Shown here one piece after another: positions 35,961 through 48,468 of a DNA stretch of 64,000 bases. Position 1 is the stretch's first letter, and the number at the start of each line of letters is the position of its first letter. The position numbers and the translations under genes were made by a program. Source of the DNA: Phoenix dactylifera (lineage: Eukaryota > Streptophyta > Magnoliopsida > Arecales > Arecaceae); contig NC_052395.1 of NCBI RefSeq assembly GCF_009389715.1, positions 3,596,001 through 3,660,000 on the forward strand, in the 5' to 3' direction. The notes beneath the pieces were generated by a model, which made no database searches, had not been told where the DNA came from, and worked only from the letters and a program-made list of their open reading frames with translations.

Positions 35961-38900
35961 CCTAGGGTTAAGGCTCCAGGAGAACAGGGGGTGGAAGTAA
36001 TCGTGGCCATGGGCCACCGAGCGCGCCATGACCCTGGTTAGGTCGGGTTTCTAGCCTGGATATTTAGCCCAACCCCAGCTCGATCTAAATAATAAAACGG
36101 GCCGAATCATAAACATAAAACCAAATCGGTTCGGATCCAACAAATCACGCCCGTTCATAGTACTTATTAAAGCAAAGGTAGGACTTTCGATTGTCCTTAC
36201 ATAAATTATTTCAAAAATATTGTCCTTATATAAATGACTAAAATGTTTAATAACTAAAATATATTGCATTAACTCAAGTAAAAGTCTGACCTTTTTTTTT
36301 TTTTTTATCAATTTAGCATTGCTACTAAAATAAAACTGATGCTATTAAAATAGATTTAAAAGCTATCCAAAATTGGGAAAAAAAAATAAACCGCTCTAGA
36401 ATTAGCATAACCCTTCTTCTCTCTATTTAAATTACCATTTATATTAATATTTTGGAATATCAATGTGTAAATTAAATGTCATTTAGTTATTCAAGCACAT
36501 TAAAAAGTAGAAGAATTTTCGTGTTGGAACGTCGTCGTACCATGCAAGATGTTCGGAAGGCAATTACCGAAAACTATCTTTGAAGGTCCATCTAGATAAA
36601 AATAAGGCACCCGCATCTAGAGGTGGCAATGCTTAGCCCATTTAAGTTGTTTAACTTGATTAAACCTATTGTAGGTTGGCTTGGATTTATTTAATAGAAT
36701 GATCGTGTTTATGTCTGAATTTTTGACCTGTTTGATAACATAATCTATATCCGACCTTATTTATATCTTGTCCGATCAAATCCGATTGCCAGCCTTACCC
36801 GCATTGAGAAAGCCTATAAGGCGGTCCCTAAAGTTTAAGAGTAGGAAAAGGTATGACTTTGTTGGGTCCAAGGGGGCTGTTACAATAGGGTTCGATCAAT
36901 TTTATTTGCCTTACCATGGTCCTTGTAGATCAACTGGCTGCAGAGTACAGCCCTGGGTATATGGCAAAGCCTGCTAAAGTCTGAGCCGACTCTATGGGAT
37001 TAATATGCATCTTGGCCAACCAATCCCAAAAGCATACCTCATGATGGCATTGTCTATGCAACGTATCCTATGTACACTCAAAAGAAAATAATTGATTCAA
37101 ATGGCACGATGACAAAATCTGCCATTGTGACTTGAGTTGTTATCCTCCAGTCCAAATTGTGATGTCTCATTGAGTCATTAATAAAGGAGTTGATGGTGCC
37201 ACTTTTTGTTGGCAACTTCGTTGGTTCATAAGCCCTATAGTCCTCTAATAATGTGCTAGACTCCAATTACATCACGTGAGTGCATGGTCCACGGTTATCC
37301 TTCTTCTTTTCTCTGCATGCATGCATGTATGAAGGTGAAGGATGGATCTTGATGGCTGCAAGTCGATTAGTGTCTCCTGGCTCCGCAAGACACTTCAGTC
37401 AGGTGAGAAAGACACTTTCAGAACATTAAAAGGTTGATCTACTGTGATGCAAAAGTAGCAAATTTCATGCAAACAAAAGCTCAATGGACGTACATGAGAT
37501 ATCCAACTTGGGTTCCTACTTGAAGGGCCGACTATCAACATCTCAAAGTATAGTATTGATTTGACTTAAGAGGACACGAAGTGTGACACTCGACAATGTA
37601 TTGAAGCATGCATGCATGCATGGCATGGCACATATTACATATATAAGCTTTAGCCCCTGTGATGCACAATTTGCCGAGAAGAGATAATAATACATCTTAT
37701 TAAAAATCTGTGGTTTTATAATCTATGAAGCGATTCCAAGATACTCAGGGCTTTTCCCATCCAAAAATATGTGTTAGCCCTTCCCCGTTATCGATCACAT
37801 ATTGGCCGGAAGGGGGGAAAGGAAATATGATTATTTTTAGGTCCGGTTTGGTTCAAACTTTACATGCATTATTTCTATCCAGTTCATTTCTGTTTTTGTA
37901 TTTGAGGTCAAAGATGATGCCCGAGCTATATAAGTTTATGATTGAACTTACTTAAAAGAAAAGGAAATGATTTGAACGCCATTACCACCGACGCTCCCTT
38001 TCTAAAAGCTTTGTATACTGCATTCCAAAAATAATCCCATCCAATTAATGACAGACCTTGTACCTTAGTAAGTGTTCTAACTATTACCTCATAATTGCAT
38101 GCCTCTTTACGTTTGATTTCACTCCAACTAATTTAAAGATAAAGTACCATCAATCATAACATATGGTACAAAAAATCCAGCTGGAATCGTTGGTACAAAA
38201 CTTGCAACCTTAACCTCTTCTATCTTTTTCATCTCCATGAGTACCTTATAGGCTTCAGAGAAAAGAAAGATGCTTTACGTGCACCAAGGTAGATCTACTC
38301 TCAACTCTCCAAAAGACCATCACCATGTGCAATAATACGCCCATGCAAAGACTTCTCTTTAACGTAAATCCAAGCAATGTCAGCAAAATTTTGGGTTGGC
38401 GATTGTTGCATGGAATGATGGAAACCTCATGATCTCTTGGCTTGATTGTCACTTTACGTGCACCCATAATTCGCATGGTTCCAGAGTGGAGTGCAACTTC
38501 ATTGAAGCTGCAGTACTCCGTTTTCTCTCAATGATAGCCATCAAATAATTCGCTCCTCCATTAATTAAGTTCCTTAAATGAAAGGACTTGGTACATGAAC
38601 TGGATCCAACTCTTTATCCTTTTCCACTACACTGGATCAGGGAATGGCAGTGGACTTGGTGGTGATGCTGAAGCTAAAGCTTCTGGCTGCCAGTGGTGGT
38701 GGTGGTCACTACCATCTCCATGTAGCCCTCCTGTGGTTCTTCTTGCTTAAGCTTCCACTCGCAGTGCGGATGAGGGGATCCTATACCGACATGGTCTTCG
38801 CATTGAGGCTCTTCTTCTTTCGACTAAACCGTGTGCTCTTCTCTGAAGCTCCAGCACGAAATGGCCATAGATGGCAGAGAGCACTGCGGCTGTTCCAAGA

Positions 38901-39628
38901 GAGGGTTGCCGAGGAAGGGCGGTTAAACACGCAATCCAATGAGGATAGCCTGCATACCTTCTCCATGCTTGCACTCTAATCCACACTTCAGCTTGCAAGA
39001 ACTGCAAGGATTAGTTGCTAAGATGATTAGTGTTTACTACTGCATCAGCGAAGCAGGTTCATGGTTTGCTTAGTTATATAGAATGGTGAGGTTCTGTCAA
39101 TTGGAGAAGTGAGAACAACGACTGTAACATTTTCTTGTTCTTTCTTTCTTTCTTTCTTCTCCTGGTTCTCTGTTTCTTTTCTTTACTCCCCTCCACCCTA
39201 CATCCCCCCTCGCACATATATTTGTGGGACTGAGGTCGCTAAGTTCTGTTTCTGGGATGGTGTTCATTTTAAAGAAAAAATTTGTCTTTAACCTCTTGAG
39301 AAAGTGCCCTGCTGTATCCAAAAAAAAACTTCATTAGGAGCCACGTCTTTTACTAGAATTTGGAGACTGTTCTTTCCAGCATCCCATAATTTATTTACAT
39401 CAGCACTACGATTGTTATCGATCTTTCGTGGAAGTTCATCCACTCTCTTTACCTCTTTTGTTCTAATTTTTGGCTAACAGCATCATGGTATTAGATGTAT
39501 GTGATGCTTGTCTCTAGGATCTAAGAATGGATTTAGGAAACATAAATTTCTTTTGTTCATGTGAAGAATGGGCATTTATATTCGCATAAGGTCTTCTGGT
39601 TAGTCCCAGCACTTCTCCATGTCGTGAT

Positions 39629-39706
<78 letters not shown>

Positions 39707-40738
39707 AAATTAAGAAAGAAAGTAAACTTTACTCGTCTCCAACGTTTAAGGACACAAGAAACGAAACAAAATAAGGGCAGCGTTATGAAACTTTTTATTG
39801 GGCAGAGTGTATCTTTTGATGGGAGGGCAAAGTGCATTTAGTAACGGAAAATTATATAGAGAGGATAGCATTAAAAAAATTCTTGTTTTAGAAGATGCTT
39901 CGCTATGTGTTTACTAACTTCATGACCGACCTTCCATACCACGGTAATGTAGGTATAAGATGATAATTTCTATCAGTGCAGCTCATTACTTGCTTAGCCA
40001 TAAGAATATTTATAATATGCTAATAATTTTGTCAAAATGATGCTTAATTTTATTCAAAAAGCAGGAATTCGTTATACTATCATGTATGCGATGTACATGC
40101 TCTATCATATTTTTTTTTATTCTCACTATTTGTTTAGCTCTGCTCGAAGCTACCAAATTAACCTGTAATGGGCCTCTTGAATTGATAGCATAATCCAGGA
40201 TCAAGGACAAAAGCTATCCATCCAATTAAGCACTACGAATCAATGTATTAAAATACAAAAAGCTTACGTAAATTACATATGTGTAAGAAATTCTCTATCT
40301 ATCTTTATGATTGATGTTTATGTAAGTAGGACTCATCTAGGACAATGAAATAAAAGAGTTATTTATGAGAAACTTATGTTCAGCTTGAATTTTGGCTTGA
40401 CATGAGATTAAAAGACTGGCAAAAAAATTATAGGCTCGCAAAATAAATGAGACTTATAAGATGGCGGAATAAATTCATGCAACTCCACAAGTAAAAAATG
40501 AAATGAATTAATCATCTATTCTTCAATCCTTCTTTTGCACAAGATTCACCATTGGATCATCCACTAGTCGCTTTGAAAACAATAAATATAATTTCTAGCA
40601 AAAAACAAAAAACAATAAATATGACCCCCTTTTATTTTATTTATTTATTCATTTGGAAAACAATAAATATGGCCGATCAGTATAAAGAACGTCAAGTGAA
40701 GTGAAACTAAACACACACACACACAGAGAGTGACTAAC
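35961..40738. other. Intergenic region without a recognisable gene
   Basis: This is AT-rich spacer. It includes a stretch starting CTAGAGGTGGCAATG (36619) that resembles the end of a degenerate DNA element, a TTTC-rich tract (39138-39160) and a long TA microsatellite. The open frames at 38644-38979 (plus) and 38747-39007 (minus) overlap each other and match nothing I know, so I do not call a gene. Confidence 0.45.
39631..39702. repeat. TA microsatellite (~36 units)
   Basis: A perfect AT dinucleotide run of about 72 bp. It creates a meaningless Tyr-Ile reading frame on the minus strand. Confidence 0.97.
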
Positions 40739-40925
40739 CGGAGATGCCGACGCTGCAGTAGATGAGGATGAAGATCATGCTGCCGAAGGACCAAGTGATG
40801 TCGAGGATGCTGACGTCGCCGCACTAGTCGTTCTGGGGTTGGACCTTGTAGCCGATGATGGTGGCGATGGTGACGTAGAGGAAGAGGGTGGCCACGAACT
40901 CGGCAATCAAAGCGCGCGCGCGCGC
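40739..40925 (-). pseudogene. Aquaporin (PIP) exon fragment
   Basis: On the minus strand the sequence encodes ALIAEFVATLFLYVTIATII, then GYKVQPQND, a TAG stop and CGDVSILDITWSFG...ILIYCSVGISG. This is the first two membrane helices of a plasma-membrane intrinsic protein, ending at the usual PIP exon border before GHINPAV with a GT donor. The rest of the gene is absent on both sides. The 5' edge runs straight into a CG/CA/TA microsatellite (about 40913-40946) instead of the N-terminal exon part. It is a truncated pseudogene. Confidence 0.82.
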
Positions 40926-41010
40926 ACACACACATATATATATATAATATTTGCTTGACTGATTTTATGTAGAAAAAGAAAAGATTATTTTTGCATGATA
41001 TATACGTACC

Positions 41011-41972
41011 TGTTGCTGGAAATTGGACCCGGGGGCAATCTTCGGTCGAGGGAGAGGGAGCGGCGAGTCACCACGGCGGGGCGGCGACCGGTCGGCGGGC
41101 GGCGTCCTCCGTCTGGTGTGGTCGGAGAGAAGGAGCAGCTGGTCCTCGTGGTGAGGCGGCGATCCGTCAGCTGGTGGCGTCCTCCGTCTGGGTGCCTGCA
41201 CACGAACCGGTGGCCGGGTTTTTCGGCGCCGGCCCTCCGACGCTCAAGTCAGGGAGGGGGCAAATAGTGTGAAAAGAGAGATAAACAGTGTCTGCAGAGT
41301 GTATCCACCTTCCAACCCCCTCCTGAGAGGCCAAGGCTCCCTTTTATAGGCGGGGGTCGGTTTACCTGCGATGTAACAGGGCGAAGCCGTAGTACGGTTC
41401 GGCATGTCGTTCAGGTCGGCGCACGGTCAGGCGAATCATTGCACTGATGTCGGCGGTGAGGGCGTCGTACAACCCGAACTAGCACGCTACCAGGCGAATT
41501 ATTGCATTGATGTCGGCGGTGAGGGCGTCGTACAACCCGAACTAGCACGCTACCAGGCGAATTATTGCATTGGTGTCGGAGGTATGGCCGAGATCAGAGA
41601 CTTATCATAGTCGACTAGACTCTGCTGGGCTAATTTGCCGTGGAGAGCTGAGGGTCCGTAGATGACAGGAGCCATGCGCATTAATTGTGGAGTAAGCCGG
41701 AGATCCGTATTTATTGTGGAGTAAGCCGGAGATCCGCATTTATTGTGGAGTAAGCCGGAAATCCGCATTAATTGTGGAGCAAGCCGAAGATCCGCATTAA
41801 TTGTGGAGTAAGCCGGAGATCCGCATTAATTGTGGAGTAAGCCGGAGATCCGCATTTATTGTGGAGTAAGCCGGAGATCCGCATTTATTGTTGAGTGAGC
41901 CGGAGGGTTATAGCGGCCATGCGCAATAAATGCCAGAGGGGCGTCAGGATATGGTCCTCGGCCGGACCTCGA
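41011..41972 (-). repeat. Gypsy 3' LTR (lacking the U3 start)
   Basis: Matches 57802-58763 or so of the other LTR. It then stops abruptly within ...GGCCGGACCTC, so about 220 bp that begin U3 in the 5' LTR are absent. The adjoining sequence (41973-42250) is element-specific and carries its own tandem repeat. A deletion of the U3 start plus the polypurine tract, or a template switch, would explain this. The minisatellite has eight units. Confidence 0.88.
41679..41905. repeat. 29-bp minisatellite in the Gypsy 3' LTR (8 units)
   Basis: Units start CATTAATTGTGGAG or CATTTATTGTGGAG and end CCGGAGATCCG. One unit less than in the other LTR. Confidence 0.92.
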
Positions 41973-42130
41973 GGGAGTCTGGTTCTCTACGGTCGACCCT
42001 CGGGGCATCCCGACCTTAGTCGAGGAATTCTTGCGTCAAGCCGATGTTTCATCGTCCTGCGATGCTTCTCGAGATCGAGGGAGTTTGGGACTCTACGGTC
42101 GAGCCTCGAGGCATCCCGATTTTGGCCGGA
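41966..42130. repeat. Tandem repeat in the Gypsy 3' untranslated part
   Basis: Two copies, about 105 bp apart, share TCGAGGGAGT(C/T)TGG and CTCTACGGTCGA followed by CCTCG and GGCATCCCGA. They lie between the pol stop codon (42251) and the 3' LTR. Confidence 0.75.
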
Positions 42131-42250
42131 GAATCTGAGGATCACAGACGACCCAACGTTAGAAGAGAGTTACAGCCACCAAGATGAGAGAATTATTTGC
42201 AAAAAAGGAACTGAGTCCATTGTCCTGATTGTTTTGAACCCCTAGGGGTT

Positions 42251-42288
42251 TCACTGGTAGTACGTTCGTAGATTCTCAGAGTTCCAGC
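42251..42288 (-). pseudogene. Last codons of the Gypsy pol, cut off by the Copia insertion
   Basis: Directly left of the Copia element the minus strand reads in frame W-NSENLRTYYQ-stop, the usual end of a plant Gypsy integrase. The bases 42284-42288 (CCAGC) are the target duplication shared with 52352-52356. Confidence 0.85.
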
Positions 42289-44616
42289 TGTTGGGAACCC
42301 GCCCATGCCGCTGATATTTCAATAATTTTTCAGATGGCAGCGGAATCGGCATGCACGGGTTCGACGTTCATCACATGAACATTGTTTCGAGACCTTTCGT
42401 AATTAGGTAGGAATTAAAACTTTTAAAATTATTAGGAAGATCAAATCTTCACCTTGCGCGGGTAGATGATCACCGCAAATCTGAATTCGTGGTTTTGGAA
42501 GAGGGTTCGCTTGAAGCCGTTCAAACGTCCGGCCTCTACGGGTATCCACACGAAGCAGGATCCGATCCAAGCTCTCTATCTCACCGGGGTGCTAGCTCCC
42601 TTGCAGAGATAGCTTTGATGGCTGATGTCCTCTCTTTCAATCAACTCTTGATTGCACTTGAGAGGAGGAAGAAGAAGGATGAAGAAGAGGAAGAAGATCA
42701 AATCCCTTCGCAGCTTTCTTCTCTTCACACGCGCTGAAGCCAAGGAAGAAGACCAAGAGGAGGGAGACGCCTCCTCTTCTTTTCCCCTTGCTGATGGCGG
42801 CTGAACCAAGGAGAGATGGAGAGGGGGTGGCCACGTGATGAAGAGGAGAAAGGGTCATCTAGGGCGCCGGCCCTAGTCCTCCTTTAATAAGGATGAAGGG
42901 CTCCTACAAGTTAGGAGCCTTGACAACTTTCCAAGAGGGGGCGCCGGCCCCCTCTCTCTTCATGTCGCACCTAATCAAGTGGAGAGGGGCTGATGCCCCT
43001 CTTACTTGGTTAGCCTAATCCTCTTCCAAAGAGGATTAGGTCCCTCTTTCATGGTTTAATCCTAATCTAATTAGGATTGGCCAAATTGGGTTTAATCTAT
43101 GCTAGTCCTAATCCAATTAGGACTTGAATGAACCATGACTCAATTGAACTCTTCAATCCTAATCCAATTAGGAGTCATGTTGATTCATTAGATTAATAAT
43201 TAATTTAGACTTAAGGAATCCTAATCTAATTAGGATGTATTTAATTTTAGTCCTAATCCAATTAGGACTCTATTTGAATCCGAAGTCCTAATCTAATTAG
43301 GATTTCTAGGAATCCTACTCCAAGTAGGAATCCTATTTTAATTCAAAATTCCTAATCTCATTAGGATTGTAGGAATCCTATTCCAAGTAGGAATTCCAAT
43401 CCTACTCCAACTAGGATTCCCAGCCCTAATCCAATTAGGACTCTAGGAATCCTACCCGAAGTAGGATTTGTGTTTAAGTCTAATTAATTAATTCCCTTTG
43501 TTCCTTCTTCAACTTTTATCAATCAAATTGATTTCTTGTGATTCCTAATCACGATTTCAACCATCGGATCGGTCAATACTTCTAGTGTGTGTGACCCCAT
43601 AGGTTCTATTCTGACTGGTAGTGAGATATATTGTGATCTCTATCACTATATCATTGAAAACTCCTTTCAATGGGTTGGAACGATTCCAACTCAACTCATT
43701 AGGGTTTATCGATCATCAAGATAATCTCTATGAGTCCCACCATCCACCAGTGACACCTAGCAGCATGTAGTGGCTACCCAGCAGAATGGAATGATGAACC
43801 TCTAGGTGCAGTTAACATGTGATACAGTCCTACTATCGTGGATCCCTACAGGACGGAGGTCATGGACAACTCGTCAAACCCCATCGTCTGTCATATGTCA
43901 AGATTTATTCGACTTGAGTTCGATAGTGGAAAACTCTTTCTCCACTTTACTGCCCTGGCCAAGGTCTTAGAACTCAGTCTAACAAATCACATAGGATCAC
44001 TCCTCTTCTATCAAGGTCGATAGATTCCTTATAGGTGCATACCCTACTCCTACAGTGAACCTACTGCAGCCAATCTACACTGCATGGACCCATATGGCTA
44101 GAGACCATGTATGTGTGCAGTCAAACTACAATAACCTCACTGTGAGTAGCCGAAGCACCGCAGGTCAAAGGACCAGTCACACTACTGCAACATCAAGCAA
44201 GTCACTGACGAGTGGATAGACATCCAAGTGACTTCTTGTCTTGGTCACGCTCAGTACCCTTGTTCTCTAACAAGCACCTGCACTATCACTTCAGTGTCCC
44301 TACACTGTGGACTCAAGTCTCGTCCATCCAAAAGGAAAGTGATCTGTGCACTGATCGGATCAATCACCGTCCTCGTGATGATCCATTGATCAGGAGCATT
44401 TAGAAATTAATCACCAATGATACATGGCTTAAATTCTCAACTCTTGAGAATATGTATCATCATCTTATTAATTTCTTGGACGATTCATAGACACATAAAC
44501 AATATGAATGAAAAGACGCCTTTTATTTATTCAATAATAAATAGTCAAGTACAAAATTATGTCCCTAGAATCAACAATGTGTCAGCCAATTTGGCTTCTA
44601 GGGCATACATCTAACA
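42289..44616 (-). repeat. Copia 3' LTR
   Basis: 2328 bp at a constant offset of 7735 from the 5' LTR, with one noted substitution at 44563. The small open frames in it are duplicated exactly in the other LTR and look non-coding. Confidence 0.96.
43055..43470. repeat. Array of dyad-symmetric 16-17-bp motifs in the Copia 3' LTR
   Basis: At least eleven imperfect palindromes of the type TCCTAATCYAATTAGGA occur in about 415 bp, with variants such as TCCTACTCCAAGTAGGA. Spacing is irregular and both the arms and the centre vary together, so symmetry is kept while sequence changes. Some have compensating changes in both arms. Confidence 0.9.
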
Positions 44617-44628
44617 ATCTCCCACTTG
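44617..44628 (-). other. Copia polypurine tract
   Basis: CAAGTGGGAGAT on the minus strand directly abuts the 3' LTR, the position and composition of the plus-strand primer. Confidence 0.85.
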
Positions 44629-45581
44629 CACTAAAGCCAATTGGTCATATATCTTAGGCCCATCTTCTCAAGGTGGGCTTCAGTCTTTTGCTGACTCAGT
44701 TGCTTAGTGAACGGGTCTGCCACGTTATCCGCGGAGTCTACTCTCTGCACCTGTACATCATAGTCGCGTATGAAATGGAAGCGCCGCTCTATGTGCTTGG
44801 ACTTCTAATGAGACCATGGCTCCATAGCTAGTGCTATGGTGCCAATATTTATCGCAGTAAAGTGTTATGGCATCTAATGACATTACACCTAACTCTGCAA
44901 TTAACTTTTAATCAGAAGGTTTCCACTGCACCCTTAGATACGGCTTAACATTTAGCTTCTAAGGTAGAATCTATAATGATCGGTTGTTTGGAACTCTTCC
45001 AATTTACTGAACCACAATTGCACATATTCTGATGTAGACTTTCTATCATCAATATGTGTGCATCCTTCTACCTTCAACTCTGATCTTCTCCCAAAGACCA
45101 AGAACATGTCCTTAGTTCTTCTCAAGTACTTAAGACTGTTCTTTCACAGCTATCCAGTGCTTCTTGCCTGGATCCGACTGATATCTGCTTGTGACACTCA
45201 CAGCAAGAGCTATATCAGGTTGTGTACACAGCATGGCATACATGAGGCTTCCCATTGCCGATGCATAGGGAATCTTGCTCATGTGTTGAATCTCTTCAGC
45301 ACCTCCTCTATGTACATCTTCTGTGAAAGGCCAAGCATTCTTTTAGATCTATCTCTATAGACCTTTATTTCCAAAATATAGGATGCTTTCCAAAGGTCTT
45401 TCATGGAGAATTCTTTTGACAACCAGACCTTGACCGAGGTTAGCATGGGAATATCATTCCCAATCAGGAGAATGTCATCTACGTACAGTACGAGAAAAAC
45501 GACAGCACTCCCACTAACCCTTTTTGTAAACACACGGTTCCTCTTCGTTTTTGATGAAATCAAATGTTTTGATTGCGTCAT
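44629..45581 (-). pseudogene. Copia RT end and RNase H remnant
   Basis: After the frameshift, FLVLYVDDILLIGND, LSKEFSMKDL and related RT residues are still readable to about 45279. From there to the polypurine tract, RNase H pieces (PYASAMGSLMYAMLCTQPD, SKHIERRFHFIRDYDVQ, DSADNVADPFTKQLS) survive in several frames with stops and small deletions, some involving the active-site region. The 3' coding part is heavily decayed although the LTRs are fresh. Confidence 0.85.
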
Positions 45582-48468
45582 CGAAACGAGTGTTCCAACT
45601 CCGAGATGCTTGCTTTAGTCCATAGATGGACCTTTGCAGCTTGCAGACCTTGTGATCTCCATCACTGGAAGTGAAACCCAAAGGCTGTTCCATATAGATA
45701 TCTTCATCAAGATATCCATTCAGGAAAGCAGTTTTCACATCCATCTGCCAGATTTCATAATCATGAAATGCTGCAATGGCAAGCAATGTTCGGATGGATT
45801 TTAGCATGGCTACAGGTGAAAAGGTCTCCTGATAGTCAATGCCTTCGCGCTGACTATACCCTTTCGCCACAAGCCTTGCCTTATAGGTCTCTACCTCTCC
45901 ATCCGAACCTATTTTCCTTTTGTAGATCCATTTGCATCCAATAGGTACAATACCTTCTGGTGGATCTACTAAGGTCCAGACTTGGTTGGAATGCATGGAG
46001 TCTATCTCTGACTTCATAGCTTTCAGCCATTTCTCGGAATCGATATCAGATATCGCCTCGTTGTAGGTTTTGGGATCCTGTATGTGATCCCTATCTCCCA
46101 CTAGGAACATTTCCTCGGTATCCTCTTCTACTATACCTAAGTATCTATCGGGAGGATGGGAGACCCTACTAGATCTACGAGGTGGTCGAGGGACATCGTG
46201 TACTGGCTCTGTATGAATGGGTTCAATAGGATCCATGACTCGTTGCTTTTCAGAGACTTTCTCTTCAAGCTCAATTTTCCTCCCACTGCCTCTATCAAGG
46301 ATAAACTGATTTTCCAAGAAGATGGCATGACGGCTCACAAACACATTGTGATCCTCTGAGACGTAAAAATTGTATCCTAATGACTCTTTAGGATATCCTA
46401 TAAAACGAGCACTTATGGTCCTAGCCTCTAACTTGTCCGCCTGTAGTCGCTTGACGTGGGCCGGACACCCCCAAATCTTGAGATGACCCAGACTTGGTTT
46501 CTTACCATGCCATATCTCATACGGTGTGGTAGGAACGGATTTAGAGGGAACTCTATTCAATAAATAAATCGCTGTGAGTAAGGCATCTCCCCAAAGGAAC
46601 ATAGGTAAATCAGTGAAGCTCATCATGGACCTGACCATATCCAATAGGGTCCGATTCCTCCTCTCTGACACCCCGTTGAGTTGAGGTGTACCCGGAGGTG
46701 TCCATTGTGAGACTATGCCGTTTTCTTTGAGATAGTCCCGGAATTCCCCACTAAGGTATTCTCCTTCTCGATCTGATCGAAGGGCTTTAAGAGGTTTTCC
46801 AGTTTGTTTTTCTACTTCATTCTTGAACTCTTTGAACTTTTCAAAGGATTCAGACTTGTGTCTCATAAGATACACATACCCATACCGTGAATAATCATCG
46901 ATAAAGGTAATGAAGTATGAATAACGTCCCCTGGCTAGCACATCGAATGGGCCACATACATCTGTATGTACTAGGGTAAGTATTTCGGTGGTCCTCTCCC
47001 CATGTCCTACAAAGGGCAGTCTAGCCATCTTTCCTTGAAGACAGGACTCGCAAACTGGATATGACTCGGAAGTCAATGAGCCTAAAAGCCCATCTTTATC
47101 CATTTTGTTCATTCTGTCCTCTCCAATATGGCCAAGCCTGAGGTGCCACAAATACCTTTGGTTTATCTCATCTCTGGATCTTTTGGATCCTTTGGCACTC
47201 ACTTCTTGCTCGGTAACATTCACAGATACATCCATATGTAAATGATAGAGACTGTTAATCATGAAACCACGTGCGACTATTTTATTTCTTAAATAAATAG
47301 AACAGCAGTCTTTGTCAAATGTAAAAACATGACCTTCCTGTGCTAGACATGAAACAGAAATCAAATTTCTGCTAGCAGCAGGTACATAATAGCAGTCTCT
47401 AAGTGATAAACTAAATCCAGACGGTAGTCGCAGATGGTAGGTGCCCACAGCCACAGCAGCAACTTTTGCCCCGTTGCCAACCCGAAGGGTTACCGCACCT
47501 TCCGCCAGCCTTCTACTTTCCTTTAGACCCTGCATGGTAGTGCACAAATGAGCACTAGAACCAGAATCTATAACCCAACTAGAAGTAGAAGAAACCGTTA
47601 GATTAGTTTCAATAATGAGCAAGTCTATACCTTCTGAAGGTGTGTCACCTTTCTTGTTCTTCAGGCTCTCGAGGTATGAAGGACAGTTTCTCTTCCAGTG
47701 GCCTTCGACATTGCAGTGGAAACATTTTCCTTTGTCGTTAGCCTTTTTCTTTTGAACTTCCTTCTTTGGCTTCTTGTCTTTCTTCTGCTTCTTTGCAGGC
47801 TTCTTTTTCTTCCAAGTAGACTTTCTCTTGGAACCAGAAGTCAACTCAGCAGCGAGGACATTGCCCCTTGAACCTTTCAAGGCTCCCTCAGCAGTTACCA
47901 ACATGTTGATTAGTTCAGTCTTAGTGCATTCAATCTTATTCATGTGGTAGTTTACTATAAACTGACCAAATGAATCAGGAAGTGACTGTAGGATCAAATC
48001 CACTTGCAATTCCTTGTGCATGTCCATACCGAGCTTCTCAAGCTCCTCTAGGTCCTTGATCATGGTCAGACCGTGATCATGGACAGACTGCCCCTCGCGC
48101 ATCTTCGCTTTGAAAAGCCTCTTGGACACTTCAAAACGAGCTGTGCGACTTTGCTCACCATACAACTCTTGCAGGTGTGCCAGTATGTCCCTAGCAGTCT
48201 TTATATTTTCATGCTGGCATTGGAGTTCATTAGACATAGATGCCATCATATAGCATTTTACTCTAATGTCATCATCCAACCACTTTTTATGCATCTCACG
48301 CTGAACATCAGTGGGACGTGCTGGTAATGTGGGGATATCTGAATCGAGTATGTAGCCTATCTTCTCACAGTCCAAAACTATTTTGAGATTTCTAAGCCAG
48401 TCCTTGTAATTGGTTCCGGTCAGTCGGTTGGTCTCAAGAATACGGGTCAAAGGGTTTGAAGCCAACAT
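45514..48468 (-). CDS. Copia gag-pol polyprotein, frame cut in the reverse transcriptase
   Basis: 984 codons. Gag (1-250) is followed by a CCHC knuckle ([14 protein letters not shown], residues 249-262), the aspartic protease ([10 protein letters not shown], about 298-306), the integrase zinc finger (H...H...CESC), core ([30 protein letters not shown]) and then RT up to [21 protein letters not shown] and [10 protein letters not shown]. It ends just before the RT catalytic site in CVYKKG because of an extra base in a G/C run at 45518-45520. The RT catalytic YVDDILL follows in another frame at 45279-45581. So this copy cannot make its own RT as one protein. Confidence 0.93.
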   Translation of the reverse strand: MLASNPLTRILETNRLTGTNYKDWLRNLKIVLDCEKIGYILDSDIPTLPARPTDVQREMHKKWLDDDIRVKCYMMASMSNELQCQHENIKTARDILAHLQELYGEQSRTARFEVSKRLFKAKMREGQSVHDHGLTMIKDLEELEKLGMDMHKELQVDLILQSLPDSFGQFIVNYHMNKIECTKTELINMLVTAEGALKGSRGNVLAAELTSGSKRKSTWKKKKPAKKQKKDKKPKKEVQKKKANDKGKCFHCNVEGHWKRNCPSYLESLKNKKGDTPSEGIDLLIIETNLTVSSTSSWVIDSGSSAHLCTTMQGLKESRRLAEGAVTLRVGNGAKVAAVAVGTYHLRLPSGFSLSLRDCYYVPAASRNLISVSCLAQEGHVFTFDKDCCSIYLRNKIVARGFMINSLYHLHMDVSVNVTEQEVSAKGSKRSRDEINQRYLWHLRLGHIGEDRMNKMDKDGLLGSLTSESYPVCESCLQGKMARLPFVGHGERTTEILTLVHTDVCGPFDVLARGRYSYFITFIDDYSRYGYVYLMRHKSESFEKFKEFKNEVEKQTGKPLKALRSDREGEYLSGEFRDYLKENGIVSQWTPPGTPQLNGVSERRNRTLLDMVRSMMSFTDLPMFLWGDALLTAIYLLNRVPSKSVPTTPYEIWHGKKPSLGHLKIWGCPAHVKRLQADKLEARTISARFIGYPKESLGYNFYVSEDHNVFVSRHAIFLENQFILDRGSGRKIELEEKVSEKQRVMDPIEPIHTEPVHDVPRPPRRSSRVSHPPDRYLGIVEEDTEEMFLVGDRDHIQDPKTYNEAISDIDSEKWLKAMKSEIDSMHSNQVWTLVDPPEGIVPIGCKWIYKRKIGSDGEVETYKARLVAKGYSQREGIDYQETFSPVAMLKSIRTLLAIAAFHDYEIWQMDVKTAFLNGYLDEDIYMEQPLGFTSSDGDHKVCKLQRSIYGLKQASRSWNTRFDDAIKTFDFIKNEEEPCVYKKG

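Noticed and set aside
38644-39007. Overlapping 111- and 86-codon frames on opposite strands
   Set aside because: Neither matches a family I know. The GC-rich patch may be a decayed exon, but I cannot tell which strand or gene.
39628-39837. 69-codon frame with a long Tyr-Ile run
   Set aside because: Produced by the TA microsatellite.
40991-41272. 90-93-codon frames, repeated at 57737-58063
   Set aside because: GC-rich LTR sequence open in several frames at once; duplicated only because the LTR is.
42489-42737. 82-codon frame, exactly repeated at 50224-50472
   Set aside because: Lies in both copies of the Copia LTR, on the strand opposite to the element's genes, and has no domain.
43055-43470. 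CRISPR-like array
   Set aside because: The units are palindromic variants with irregular spacing in a plant LTR, not identical repeats with uniform spacers.
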